From Aeoliella sp052161615 (GTDB lineage Bacteria > Planctomycetota > Planctomycetia > Pirellulales > Lacipirellulaceae): a DNA stretch of 64,000 bases. Within the stretch, counting starts at the first letter, position 1. Each line of letters opens with the position of its first letter. The notes under the pieces are model-generated. The model did not search any database. It was not told the DNA's origin and saw nothing but the letters and a program-made list of their open reading frames with translations. The stretch lies in contig NZ_CP197417.1 of NCBI RefSeq assembly GCF_052161615.1, forward strand, positions 5,084,001 through 5,148,000, written 5' to 3'. Of this stretch, positions 1-8,375 are shown piece after piece. The position numbers and the translations under genes were made by a program.

Positions 1-124
1 CCCACCCCGCCACCCCCACGGCAACTTCTCGCCCATCACGCCCTTGTCAGGGATAGGCCCCGCCGCGCACCTTGCCTATCATGGGACTTGGCGGCGATTG
101 GGTCTTGTCGGTGAGAGGTTTATC

Positions 125-3100
125 ATGCTTTTCTGGTGGTCGAAGCGTTCATCCATCGTGCTCGCGGGCAGCGTAGCGTTGTCCGTCGTTGTTGGCAGTG
201 GTTGCAGCGATTCGTCGAGTTCGAAACAGCCTGCCGCCAAGCCCGCGATCGAGTGGGGCTCGCCCGCGATCGTCGACTCCCCGGCGGGAGGCTCGCAGCC
301 GAACCCCGCTCATCCGTTCGTGACGCACAAGCGCAAGGCCGACTACGAGCCCGTCGCCGCGCTCGCCCCAACCGAAATGCGGATCGTAGCGGCCGACGAG
401 GTCGGCAAGGTGCCTATTCGCAAGCTCGACACCGAAGGAGTCAAGGTCACCCAGGTGGCTTTTAGCCGCGACTCGCAGTTCGCTGTGACGACCGACGACC
501 GAGGCAAGCTTTCGAAATGGATGCTGGCCGACGGTTCCAAGCCGGTGAGTGCGACCGTCGACTCCAAGGCTGTGATCGATCTAGGCATCTCGCCCGACAA
601 TCGCTTCGCCGTCACGACGCACGACGACGGGCGATTTCGCGTGTGGGATCTGACCACCGGCGACGAGATCGACAACTTTCGCATCGAAGGTTCCGAAATC
701 CTCGCATGCCAGTTCACGCTCGACCCCACGTACGTACTGCTCGCCGTTCGCGACGTCTCGCTCGGCCGTCCGCGTGAAATGCAGCGGATCATGCCCATGA
801 TCTACGACCTTGTGAACGCAGAGGAGGTGAACCTCAATGGAACTCATTACAGCATGGGTCCGCTTGAGGATGGATCTCATTCTGTGCAGATCGAAATGGG
901 GGGTGCCGCTGGCGAGTTCCTGCTGCGAGAGGGCCGCTGGGCCCGTTTCCCTCGAATTGGCCTGATGCCTGGCGGGAAAGGCAAAGAGTCGGTGGGCTAT
1001 AGGTGGTCAGGAATGGAGTGTCCTGTGGTCAACCTCTCCCAAAAACTGTCTCCGACCGTCAGCGGCACGGGAATTGATATTGCCGCATCGACCACGGACA
1101 TCTCCTTTACGGTCGTCGCCACGACGGACGGACACCTAATGTTCGTCGATCCACAGCTTCGGAGAATGGGCGAGATGCGTCGCCCGCTTGCCACTCCTTG
1201 CCGTGATATATGTTGGGTCACCGGCCTCCCGCTATTGGCAATTTACGACGGCGACACGGCCCTCTCCTTCTACGACATCGAACGGGGGCAGTTTACGCAG
1301 GAATTTCCTGCCACTCGCACCGACGTCGCCCTGGCGGCGATCAGCCCCAATGGCAAGATGGGAATCACAGCCTACGCCAATGGCGACCTGCATCTGATCA
1401 CCGTTCCGCCGCCAACGGCTTCGAAGGAGATGCAATCGTACGAGTTCGAACGCGTTGTCGCGGAGACTTGGGATTCCGGAGACTTCGAAGCACTCGAAAA
1501 GATCGCCGCGAAGGTTCGTAAGTCGCGTTCCGCGAATCTCGATGGCTTTCCCAACTACTATCGCTTTTACCAACTTCTTCGCGCGACCGAGCAGCCTACG
1601 GAGCTCCAATGGAAGCGACACCTGAAGAAGCTTCAGGAATGGATGGATCAGCGTCCCGAATCGAGCTTCGCCAAGATCGCCTTTTGCGAGGCACTGGTGG
1701 CTTACGCGTGGCAGGCGCGTGGCACAGGCTACATTGGCACCGTCACCGAAGAGGGATACGTCGCATTCAAGGATCGATTGACGCAGGCCGCCGAAATACT
1801 GCTCGAAACCCAGGAGCTTACGGACGAAGACCCCGCGCTCTACGAACTGCAGATCCGCGTCGGGCAGGGCTTGGGGTTGCCGAAAGAAACCCTGCGGCTG
1901 TCGTTCGAAGCGGGGAAAGGTATCGATTCGGAGTACATGCCGCTGTACTCGTCGCTTTCGATCTGCCTGCTTCCCCGCTGGTTCGGGGAGCCGGGCGAAC
2001 TTGCCGAGTTCATGGAAGAGCAAGCCACGATTGCCGGTCCCGAGCGGGGGCCAGAAATCTACGCCTGGACTTTTAATCAACTCAAGTGCTTCCTCGACGA
2101 GGCCCACCTCGCCGGCTGCGGGTTCGACTACGATCGAGTGAACGAAGGTGCCGAGGCTCTTTGCAAGAAGTATCCTCAGAACTCCATGTACGCGAGCCTC
2201 GCCGCCTGGACCGCGGTGCGAACTCGAGATCGCGATCGAGCGGCCAAACGGCTGCCTGCCGTGGGTGGCCAGACGCACCAGCACTACTTCCGCGACCAGA
2301 ACGAACTCGCCCGCCTGATGAACTGGGCCAACAAGTCATCTGACAGCGAGCGGCTCGAATGGGTGACGCTGGCCGACGAGTGGACAACGCTTGACGTCGC
2401 CTTCTCACCCGATGGAGCGATGGTCGCGACCGGCGGAAGCGACGCTGGCGCGCAACTGCGTTTGTGGGACGCCAAAACGGGGAAGCTGCTCCACGAACTA
2501 CCAGCCAACTATTCGATTCGATCGCTCGATTTCCATCCCACCGAGCCAAAGCTAGTGACTGGTGGAGGGCGTGATGGCGAGAGCGAACTCCTCGTCTGGA
2601 CGTTGTCCGACGAAGAAGTCGACCTCAATGAACTCGAAGCTCCCCCTGGCAGCGTGCGGACCGTCAGGTTCTCGCCCGATGGCAAGCGACTGGCCGCCGG
2701 CACCGATGAAGGTGAGCTTTGGATCTGGCAGAAGAAGGCGGCCAAAGCCGGCGTCGTGAAAGTCGAGTTCCCAGGTCCGGTCCGCGCATTCGACTTTTTG
2801 GGAGACTCGGGACGGATCGCCGTGGTGGGTGAAAAGAACGTGGCACTCGTCGATGCCGAATCGGGCGAGGTCGCGTCGATTTCACCACTGAAACCGATGA
2901 AGGAAGGCATCAGCATCGCGACGACGGCCGATCGCGTTTACACCGGCGGACAGATGCTGGGGGTTCAGTCACGCGACCCTGCGACGATGGACGATGCCAG
3001 CAAGGTAATCGCCCCTCGCTGGCCGGCGATTGAACAGAACCACGCCTTCGACGCCCGATACGCGCAAGGTACCTGGTACGTCACGTGGAGCCTTGATGTA

Positions 3101-3364
3101 TCACCCGACGGCAAGACACTGGCCTTCGCTACCCAGGATCGTCACTACCAACTGCCTGCCGTCAAAGGTCACCGCATCGCCCTGGTGGACATCGCCACGG
3201 GCCGGCAATACGCGCCACTGCTGATGGGCCACTGCATGCCGATCGAAGGCCTCCGCTTCTCCCCGGACGGCAAACGCCTAGCCAGCGTCAGCCGCGACGC
3301 CACGGTGAGGGTGTGGAATGTAGAGAACCTGGAGCTTGAACCGGAAACGCCCGCCAAGAAGTGA
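125..3364 (+). CDS. WD40-repeat lipoprotein (large, planctomycete type)
   Basis: A 1079-residue protein. The ATG at 125 is preferred to an in-frame TTG at 44 because a GAGAGG ribosome site lies just upstream and the protein then opens with a signal peptide (MLFWWSKRSS, a hydrophobic stretch, then GSGC), suggesting lipid attachment at the Cys. That lipobox is weak: Gly rather than Leu at -3. WD40-type blades are visible in two blocks, roughly residues 100-400 (motifs such as FRVWDLTTGDEI) and 740-1070 (QLRLWDAKTGKLL, FSPDGKRLASVSRDATVRVW). Between them lies a helical region of about 300 residues, possibly TPR-like. Beta-propeller proteins of this kind are abundant in planctomycetes and are thought to be scaffolds; no enzymatic motif is visible. 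It stands alone on the + strand. The exact function is unknown. Confidence 0.88.
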   Translation: MLFWWSKRSSIVLAGSVALSVVVGSGCSDSSSSKQPAAKPAIEWGSPAIVDSPAGGSQPNPAHPFVTHKRKADYEPVAALAPTEMRIVAADEVGKVPIRKLDTEGVKVTQVAFSRDSQFAVTTDDRGKLSKWMLADGSKPVSATVDSKAVIDLGISPDNRFAVTTHDDGRFRVWDLTTGDEIDNFRIEGSEILACQFTLDPTYVLLAVRDVSLGRPREMQRIMPMIYDLVNAEEVNLNGTHYSMGPLEDGSHSVQIEMGGAAGEFLLREGRWARFPRIGLMPGGKGKESVGYRWSGMECPVVNLSQKLSPTVSGTGIDIAASTTDISFTVVATTDGHLMFVDPQLRRMGEMRRPLATPCRDICWVTGLPLLAIYDGDTALSFYDIERGQFTQEFPATRTDVALAAISPNGKMGITAYANGDLHLITVPPPTASKEMQSYEFERVVAETWDSGDFEALEKIAAKVRKSRSANLDGFPNYYRFYQLLRATEQPTELQWKRHLKKLQEWMDQRPESSFAKIAFCEALVAYAWQARGTGYIGTVTEEGYVAFKDRLTQAAEILLETQELTDEDPALYELQIRVGQGLGLPKETLRLSFEAGKGIDSEYMPLYSSLSICLLPRWFGEPGELAEFMEEQATIAGPERGPEIYAWTFNQLKCFLDEAHLAGCGFDYDRVNEGAEALCKKYPQNSMYASLAAWTAVRTRDRDRAAKRLPAVGGQTHQHYFRDQNELARLMNWANKSSDSERLEWVTLADEWTTLDVAFSPDGAMVATGGSDAGAQLRLWDAKTGKLLHELPANYSIRSLDFHPTEPKLVTGGGRDGESELLVWTLSDEEVDLNELEAPPGSVRTVRFSPDGKRLAAGTDEGELWIWQKKAAKAGVVKVEFPGPVRAFDFLGDSGRIAVVGEKNVALVDAESGEVASISPLKPMKEGISIATTADRVYTGGQMLGVQSRDPATMDDASKVIAPRWPAIEQNHAFDARYAQGTWYVTWSLDVSPDGKTLAFATQDRHYQLPAVKGHRIALVDIATGRQYAPLLMGHCMPIEGLRFSPDGKRLASVSRDATVRVWNVENLELEPETPAKK

Positions 3365-3398
3365 GCCGGATAACGTGTCCGAGACTCGAACCATCAGT

Positions 3399-3486
3399 CC
3401 ATGGTGGGAGCCTTGGGTTTTGTAGCGTTTCTATGTTCAGAACGAAATCCACACGCAATGAACCCACGGCTCCCGTCATGGGCTAG
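3399..3486. repeat. Interspersed palindromic repeat, family R7
   Basis: An imperfect palindrome between two convergent genes. The left arm holds CCATGGTGGGAGCCTTGGG and the right arm its rough complement (CCCACGGCTCCCGTCATGG). A second member lies at 32669-32757 and shares CCATGGCGGAAGCCTTGGG. The position after two gene ends would suit a terminator role (inference). Confidence 0.6.
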
Positions 3487-3502
3487 CACTTCTTCGCACG
3501 CT

Positions 3503-4348
3503 CTACAACCACAAGTGCAACCGCCCCCCCAGCATGTCCGGGATCGCCTTGGTGACCGTCTTCACCACCGAGTTGTCGTGGTAGCGGGTGCTTAGGTGGC
3601 TGGCGATGATCAGTTCGTTCTTGAACCGGTCGCGCCGCTCCACGATATCATCCAGGTGGATGTGACCGAACTTGTGGATCTTCTCTTTGCGGTGGCTCTT
3701 GGCAACGAACGTTAGCTCGCAGATCAATATCTTCGCCTCGTACATCACGGGATTGTCGTCGAGGCCCGGCGGCGAGCTATCGCCCAAGTATGCGAGGATC
3801 GGATCGCGCTGTTCTTCGGTGACTTCGGTGCCGGCCATGCGCAGATCGCGGATCTGGTGCCCTTCGAGTCCTTGGTACTCGGGCTTCAGCTTGTTCTTGC
3901 GTTGCCAGACGACAAATCCCATCGACGGCACCGTGTGCGTGGTTGCCACCGTAGTTACCACGTGTTCGCGCGAAAGCTCGATCTCCATCCCCGGCGTGAT
4001 CGGCACCAAGTTCACCGGCATGCGGCCACGATCGAGTCGCGTGAAGCCCTTAAGGATCGTCTCGACCGGTCCCACCGCCACCTCGGGCAGGTAGATCGTC
4101 GGCGGCGACATCTTCATCATCCGCCGTCGCGCGACGTATACGGGGAGTGCCGCGATGTGGTCGAGGTGCCCGTGCGAGATGAACCACTTTTCGGTTCCCA
4201 TGAAGCTCCACGGCTGGGCACCCAAGTCGAATCCCAGCCCCAACTCCGGAATTCGCCAGTAGGTCTGCACCGCCGCGCGCGAGTACCCCTCGATCGTGAG
4301 ACCGTTGTGGACCATCGTTTTCAGCGGGGCGTTTTCGACCATCGACAA
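3503..4348 (-). CDS. Metallo-beta-lactamase-fold hydrolase, RNase Z-like
   Basis: A 281-residue protein. The metal-binding motif SHGHLDHI near residue 60 is the HxHxDH signature of the metallo-beta-lactamase superfamily. Later ligands are probably in ILICELTF, HIHLDDI and ASHLSTRY, an arrangement seen in RNase Z (tRNA 3' endonuclease) and relatives. The sequence lacks the long exosite arm expected of a typical bacterial RNase Z, so a related hydrolase is equally possible. It lies downstream of scpA on the same strand with a gap of about 155 bases, so co-transcription is possible but not evident. No signal peptide, so probably cytoplasmic. Confidence 0.8.
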   Translation of the reverse strand: MSMVENAPLKTMVHNGLTIEGYSRAAVQTYWRIPELGLGFDLGAQPWSFMGTEKWFISHGHLDHIAALPVYVARRRMMKMSPPTIYLPEVAVGPVETILKGFTRLDRGRMPVNLVPITPGMEIELSREHVVTTVATTHTVPSMGFVVWQRKNKLKPEYQGLEGHQIRDLRMAGTEVTEEQRDPILAYLGDSSPPGLDDNPVMYEAKILICELTFVAKSHRKEKIHKFGHIHLDDIVERRDRFKNELIIASHLSTRYHDNSVVKTVTKAIPDMLGGRLHLWL

Positions 4349-4503
4349 CCTGGTGGAGCGGGATCCTGAAGTGCCCCTACCCTACCCGATCGAGCCCCCA
4401 TCGTCAGCGCCCTGCGCGTTCCAAGAAAGGCGAGCCGGAAGCGCCCCTTTATCGAGAATCAGCGCCCGGAGAAAGTGGATCGCGAGTTCAAAACTCCGGT
4501 CGC

Positions 4504-5283
4504 TTACGCTCCCGGCTCGCCGGGCTCGATCGTGCTGCTCACCACCACGTGGTCGGGGAGCAACTCGGGGCCGGGCTCGATGAGGATGTCGCCGTAGCGG
4601 TCGCTTTGGTGCGCGAGGGCGTAGCGGTATCGCACCAGTTCCAAGAGCGCGAGGAACATGCCGACCAGCGTCGACTTGTGCACCGCCGTCGGGAACAGGT
4701 CGAAGAACGCCACGCTCCCTTCAGTTCGCACCCGCTGATCGATCTCTCGCATGTAGACGTGGATCGGCGTGTCGTCGTACTGAATCGTAGTGCTCTCGGG
4801 CTTCGCCAGTTTGTCGCGGAGTACGCGGCCGAACGCGCTGACCAAGTCCCAGAGTTCGACGCCGGCGATCTCGGGCAGTTCCTCTTTCGCCGCGCGCGGG
4901 GGCAGGTCGACCGCCGCCCGCGGGAAACGCTCCTGCCACTCCCGGCCACGCTCTTCGAGCATCTGCGCAGCATCGCGGTATTTCTTGAACTCCAGCAAAC
5001 GCTCGACCAGCTCCTGCCGCGGGTCTTCGACCTCGTCGGGCTCGGCGACCACTTGCTGGGGGAGCACCATCTGCGACTTGATCTCGATCAGCGAGCTGGC
5101 CAGGTCGAGAAAGTCTCCCACCGCGTCGACATCGAGTTGCTCGATCACCGACACGTGCTGCAAGAACTGATCGGTGATCTTGGCAACCGGGATGTTATGC
5201 AGGTCCACCTCGTGCTTGCGCACCAGGTACAACAGCAGGTCGAGTGGCCCGCTGAACGTATCGAGTTGGACACGAAACTGCAT
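4504..5283 (-). CDS. scpA: Segregation and condensation protein A
   Basis: A 259-residue protein with the ScpA/kleisin opening: MQFRVQLDTFSGPLDLLLYL followed by VRKHEVDLHNIPVAKITDQF. The C-terminal winged-helix part (VAFFDLFPTAVHKSTLVGMF and LALLELVRYR) is present. ScpA bridges the SMC heads and, with ScpB, forms the bacterial condensin complex. The ATG at 5283 is chosen over an upstream ATG at 5310 because all known ScpA proteins open at the MQF/YxVxLxxFxGPLDLL motif; the extra residues are encoded by repeat DNA. No scpB or smc lies in the window. Function is secure from the family. Confidence 0.95.
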   Translation of the reverse strand: MQFRVQLDTFSGPLDLLLYLVRKHEVDLHNIPVAKITDQFLQHVSVIEQLDVDAVGDFLDLASSLIEIKSQMVLPQQVVAEPDEVEDPRQELVERLLEFKKYRDAAQMLEERGREWQERFPRAAVDLPPRAAKEELPEIAGVELWDLVSAFGRVLRDKLAKPESTTIQYDDTPIHVYMREIDQRVRTEGSVAFFDLFPTAVHKSTLVGMFLALLELVRYRYALAHQSDRYGDILIEPGPELLPDHVVVSSTIEPGEPGA

Positions 5284-5296
5284 GCTACGGTCTGGT

Positions 5297-5392
5297 CCCC
5301 TCTCCCCCACGGCGTTCGCGCGTACGCTGCCAACCTAAGGGAAACAGCGACGCGAACGTCGTGGGGGAGAGGGTTAGGGTGAGGGGGCAAGT
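5297..5392. repeat. Interspersed palindromic repeat, family R1 (long-spacer copy)
   Basis: Arms CCCCTCTCCCCCACG and CGTGGGGGAGAGGG flank a spacer that is itself partly palindromic (CGTTCGCG ... CGCGAACG). Shorter R1 members are at 17188-17230, 20216-20261 and 28025-28070. This copy abuts the scpA start and so lies in its leader. Confidence 0.75.
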
Positions 5393-5498
5393 TTGCTAGC
5401 AAGCGACACTACGGCCACTTGCATGCCGACTATCCCAAACCTAAGCCCGCCCGTCGAGCCGAATCAGTCGAGCCGAATCACGCCTCCATCAACGCACA

Positions 5499-5534
5499 AC
5501 GCCCCGCTGCAAGCCGAGGCTCGCAGCGGGGCGT
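5499..5534 (-). terminator. Hairpin terminator after the first Cys-rich gene
   Basis: A perfect 10-bp stem, GCCCCGCTGC at 5501-5510 with GCAGCGGGGC at 5523-5532, extendable by two pairs, with a 12-base loop. It lies about 32 bases after the stop of the gene at 5566-5922. The T-tract on the minus strand is poor, so it is a moderate candidate. Confidence 0.6.
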
Positions 5535-5565
5535 CATGTGTAACGATCTCGGCTCTAAGCAATGC

Positions 5566-5922
5566 TTAGGTCGACGAGGGCTCGGCGGGAACTTCAGCAG
5601 CCGGAGCAGCTTCGCTTTCCTCGGCCGCGGGGGGCTCGGGAACGGCGGGGTTGTCCGAAGGCGAAGCCTCAGTCGGCTCGACAACGATACCTTCCTCAGC
5701 GGGCACAACGGTGCTGCCGCTGCAACCGCAGTCGCTCACAGGAGCGCCGCAGCCGCAATCGCTGACCTCTTCGCAGCAAGGAGCGGGCTCGCAGCAAGCA
5801 GGCTTGCAGCAGCGGTCACGCTTGAAGCGCTTGAAACAACCGCGGGCGTCGGCGTCGCTCGCCATGCCCAGGCCCATGGCAACCACAGCAGCCATCAAGC
5901 AAACACGTACCAATGAATTCAT
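5566..5922 (-). CDS. Cys-rich secreted protein (copy 1 of a tandem pair)
   Basis: A 118-residue protein. It has a clear signal peptide (MNSLVRVCLMAAVVAMGLGM, then ASDADA) followed by a Cys-rich core with paired cysteines (RDRCCKPACCEPAPCCEEVS and CGCGAPVSDCGC), then an acidic Pro/Ala/Glu tail without Cys. A GGGAG ribosome site precedes the ATG. The family resembles short Cys-rich exported proteins annotated as hypothetical in planctomycetes; function is unknown. Dense CC pairs in a secreted protein suggest either a disulfide-crosslinked envelope component or metal binding (inference). The next gene upstream on the same strand, 6216-6611, has the same architecture, and each has its own terminator. 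Confidence 0.82.
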   Translation of the reverse strand: MNSLVRVCLMAAVVAMGLGMASDADARGCFKRFKRDRCCKPACCEPAPCCEEVSDCGCGAPVSDCGCSGSTVVPAEEGIVVEPTEASPSDNPAVPEPPAAEESEAAPAAEVPAEPSST

Positions 5923-6118
5923 CGCATCATCTCCCTTTTCGGTCTTCCCCGTGATGGTTCTTTTCGTGCCCCGCGATGGTTACGACGCTTGTCGGCCTCG
6001 CGGCAAACCGTGTGGTTCGTCCCTAGCACTCAGCGTGACTTACCTAACCGCCACGCCCTCACTAAACTACGCCACTCCCCGCCAGGAGTCAATTATCGCC
6101 CCTACAACCACTACAGAC

Positions 6119-6152
6119 GAAAAAAGCCTGGTAGCAGGGGCTACCAGGCTTT
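6119..6152 (-). terminator. Rho-independent terminator after the second Cys-rich gene
   Basis: A perfect 10-bp stem, AGCCTGGTAG at 6125-6134 with CTACCAGGCT at 6141-6150, and a 6-base loop. On the minus strand it is followed by six T residues (6125 down to 6120). It is correctly placed about 65 bases after the stop of 6216-6611. Confidence 0.88.
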
Positions 6153-6215
6153 GTGAACTGCATAAAGTCCCTGCGGCAAGCTAAACGCCCGCCGCCGGAC
6201 ATTTGGGGGGTCAAA

Positions 6216-6611
6216 TTAGCAACCGCAGGCGGGTTCGCAAACCGGCTCGCAAGCGGGCTCGCAGCACGACGACTTGCGATCACGCAGACGGCTCAGCAGG
6301 CCACAACGCTTCTTCTTGGGGCAGCAAGGAGCGGCCTCTTCGCAGCAGGTGGGCTCAGCTTCGCAGCAAGGAGCGGCTTCCACGCAAGGAGCGGCCTCAA
6401 CACAGGGGGCAGCCTCGACGCAAGGAGCAGCTTCTTCGCAGGGGCAGGCGGGCTCGGCTTCGCAGCAAACGGGCTCGCAGCAAGCGGCCTTCTTGCCACA
6501 ACCACGGTGCTTGCCACCAAACAGCTTGGCGCTAGCAACGTCCGAAGCAGCCAGGGCGAAAACAGCCACGGCCACCATCACACAAACACGCAACAGGTTG
6601 GTCGACTTCAT
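6216..6611 (-). CDS. Cys-rich secreted repeat protein (copy 2 of a tandem pair)
   Basis: A 131-residue protein. The ATG at 6611 is chosen because a near-ideal AAGGAG site lies 6 bases upstream; an ATG at 6635 is less likely. The signal peptide (MKSTNLLRVCVMVAVAVFAL, AASDVASA) is followed by CC-rich segments. The centre contains a 7-residue tandem repeat, AAPCVEA three times, with matching 21-bp DNA periodicity around 6375-6435. A basic patch (CCPKKKRCGLLSRLRDRK) precedes a CEPACEPVCEPACGC end. Unrelated to any enzyme I know; an exported structural or metal-binding role is inference. The tandem arrangement with 5566-5922 points to duplication. Confidence 0.82.
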   Translation of the reverse strand: MKSTNLLRVCVMVAVAVFALAASDVASAKLFGGKHRGCGKKAACCEPVCCEAEPACPCEEAAPCVEAAPCVEAAPCVEAAPCCEAEPTCCEEAAPCCPKKKRCGLLSRLRDRKSSCCEPACEPVCEPACGC

Positions 6612-6635
6612 CTTTTTCTCCTTTGAGAAAACCAT

Positions 6636-7000
6636 ATTACCAACGGCGGGAAACGTTCGGTTGCTTCTCCTCCGTCCGCCGACACTGGTCGACGGTCACA
6701 ACCGAATGAACCGAACACGCGTCGGTTCGAATGGAACAAAAACAGCGCGAATAACATCACGCTGAAAAACGCAGAAAACGTAGGTGGGGTTGGATTTAAC
6801 GATTAAGGGGAACGGGGCGGTTTAGCCAACTAAGTCGAAAAGCCTAGCAGCCCCCGCCGGCCTGTCCAAGGGGGTGCCGCGGTTTGAGCGGCAACCTCCG
6901 GATTCCCGCCATCTACCCAAACAAACAACCTCGCACCCGCCAGTTGGCGAATGCGAGGTTGTAAGTTGTTTCGAGTTGCGAACTTATCGCTAGCACGCGA
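6636..7000. other. Non-coding leader and intergenic stretch
   Basis: This is the upstream region of the Cys-rich gene on the minus strand. It holds an inverted repeat GAACCGA/TCGGTTC at 6708-6714 and 6722-6728 with a 7-base loop, and a second imperfect CCGTC/GACGG pair just before it. They could be an operator or leader hairpins. No coding frame or recognised RNA was seen. Confidence 0.4.
6924..6963 (-). terminator. Hairpin terminator after the lipoprotein gene at 7001
   Basis: Perfect arms CAACCTCGCA (6926-6935) and TGCGAGGTTG (6952-6961), with a second short CGCC/GGCG stem inside. Minus-strand sequence beyond the stem begins TGTTTG. It sits about 40 bases after the stop of 7001-7573. Confidence 0.7.
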
Positions 7001-7573
7001 CTAGCGCTGCTGCGGAACATCGGGGCTCTGGGCAGTTTGCGGAACTTGGCCACCTGCGGGGTTCGCCACCGTGTTTGCAGGGTTGGTGGTGGGGGGCGAG
7101 AGCTCTTGCTCGTAGTTCTGGACCACCGGCTCCATTCCGTTGCCCGGATCGATGATCACGCCCGCCAGTCGCCAGTCAGCGCCAATGTTCTTCATCACGC
7201 AGCAACCGTGGAACTCCTGCTGCTCGCCTTCGATTTGAAACTGCATGGCGAACTCCACGGCCGCTTCGTTCTCCTCGGTCACCAAGAATCGAGTCATGAT
7301 GAACTTGGGCGACTCGACGTTCAGCGGCGCGATGGTCATGCCCTGCTTGTTGAGCTGCTCGACCGCCACCGGCGTCAGCAAGCCCGTAGCCTTGGACAGG
7401 TCGCCAGCGGCGCTTGCCTGGAGAAACTGCATCGCCGTCGCCGCAGCCGGGTGCATTGGCTTGGCAGCCGAGGTCGAGCCACTGGCCGGCGCGGCGGGAG
7501 TAGTAGGTTCGGTCTTGCCACAACCAACAGCCGTGACGAGTGCCAACGTGCAAACAGCAATTGAACGACGCAT
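7001..7573 (-). CDS. Putative lipoprotein of unknown function
   Basis: A 190-residue protein with a lipoprotein signal (MRRSIAVCTLALVTAVGCGK, lipobox TAVGC) and a Thr/Pro/Ala linker, so probably membrane anchored. The core (residues 45-150) starts MHPAAATAMQFLQASAAGDL and looks like a small alpha+beta domain of the SnoaL/NTF2-like or DUF4878 type: helix, then strands such as AAVEFAMQFQIEG, then DWRLAGVIIDPG. That fold assignment is inference. A GAGGAG ribosome site precedes the ATG. Monocistronic, with its own terminator. Confidence 0.75.
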   Translation of the reverse strand: MRRSIAVCTLALVTAVGCGKTEPTTPAAPASGSTSAAKPMHPAAATAMQFLQASAAGDLSKATGLLTPVAVEQLNKQGMTIAPLNVESPKFIMTRFLVTEENEAAVEFAMQFQIEGEQQEFHGCCVMKNIGADWRLAGVIIDPGNGMEPVVQNYEQELSPPTTNPANTVANPAGGQVPQTAQSPDVPQQR

Positions 7574-8058
7574 CGTGCGTGCTCCTCAAGTCTCAAGATT
7601 TGTGCGGGTCGAAAACCACGCCGGACGGAGTGCCCCCACACAGCACTCCGCCAAGCGGGCGGCGGAGTGTGTCAGACGGCCCGAAGGGCGTCAAGAGAAA
7701 TGCGGCACTGTAATCGCCGAGTGCTAGCAGTTGGTACTCGTCATCCTGACGAGTAGTACCTGTCATCCTGAGGGAGCCTTAGCGACCGAAGGATCTCGCC
7801 CCTCGACAGATCGCTACACTTCTTTATCTCACGCAGAGACGCAGAGACGCGGAGGAAAGGAGAAGGAAGGAACACTAATCCACGCTAATCGGCACTAATA
7901 GCCATTAGCGAAGATTAGCGCATATTAGTGTTCCAAAACCTTCTTCGCGTCTGTTTGTCTGGGCATGCGATAACTTTCTTGGGGAAATTCCTGACCTTGA
8001 AAATTGGATAGTCTACCTTTCAGATTTCAAGGTAGCGAATCTTGCCAACACTACTTCG
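7574..8058. repeat. Repeat-rich intergenic region (R4 and R5 members)
   Basis: No gene seen in this 485-base stretch. It holds a palindrome GGTACTCGTCA/TGACGAGTAGTACC near 7733-7760, an R4 repeat (CATCCTGAGGGAGCC ... CGACCGAAGGATCTCG, about 7762-7800), a CGCAGAGACGCAGAGACGCGG tract near 7832, and an R5 repeat at 7871-7934 (AACACTAATCCACGCTAAT ... GCATATTAGTGTTCC). R4 copies recur at about 11531-11566 and 18389-18430, and R5 recurs at 18308-18377. Confidence 0.65.
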
Positions 8059-8352
8059 TCACCCTTTCGACCGTATCCCCAACACCAACAACACCAATCC
8101 ACTCAGTGCGAAAGGTACCGCAAAATAGGAGTACGTCAGCGAATGAGCGATTGCAGACGCTAAGTCCTCTGGTTTGGGCGAACCAGCAGCGTTCGAAATC
8201 ACATGAAATGCGTAATGCATGCTGACAACCGTGGCGAGCAAGCAAACGCCAGCGAGTACAAGGCAGGCGATTGCGGTAATGACCATCCACCGCTTGTACC
8301 ACACCACGACGGCTTTGGAGTTCTCCTGTGGGGATTGATAAGGATTCGTCAT
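8059..8352 (-). CDS. Small two-helix membrane protein with an N-terminal NPYQSP motif
   Basis: A 97-residue protein. It begins MTNPYQSPQENSK; an N-terminal NPYQSP is a recurrent, uncharacterised planctomycete signature. Two hydrophobic helices follow (about residues 22-45, WMVITAIACLVLAGVCLLAT, and 75-93, YFAVPFALSGLVLLVLGI) with a short polar loop between. The frame is open much further upstream, but that part is antisense shadow of the transporter; the ATG at 8352 fits the motif. It lies 23 bases downstream of the sugar porter on the same strand and is probably co-transcribed. The function is unknown. Confidence 0.72.
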   Translation of the reverse strand: MTNPYQSPQENSKAVVVWYKRWMVITAIACLVLAGVCLLATVVSMHYAFHVISNAAGSPKPEDLASAIAHSLTYSYFAVPFALSGLVLLVLGIRSKG

Positions 8353-8375
8353 TGCATTCGTTTCTCCAACCCCTC

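Noticed and set aside
44..124. N-terminal extension of the WD40 gene from a TTG
   Set aside because: It would bury the signal peptide; the ATG at 125 has a ribosome site.
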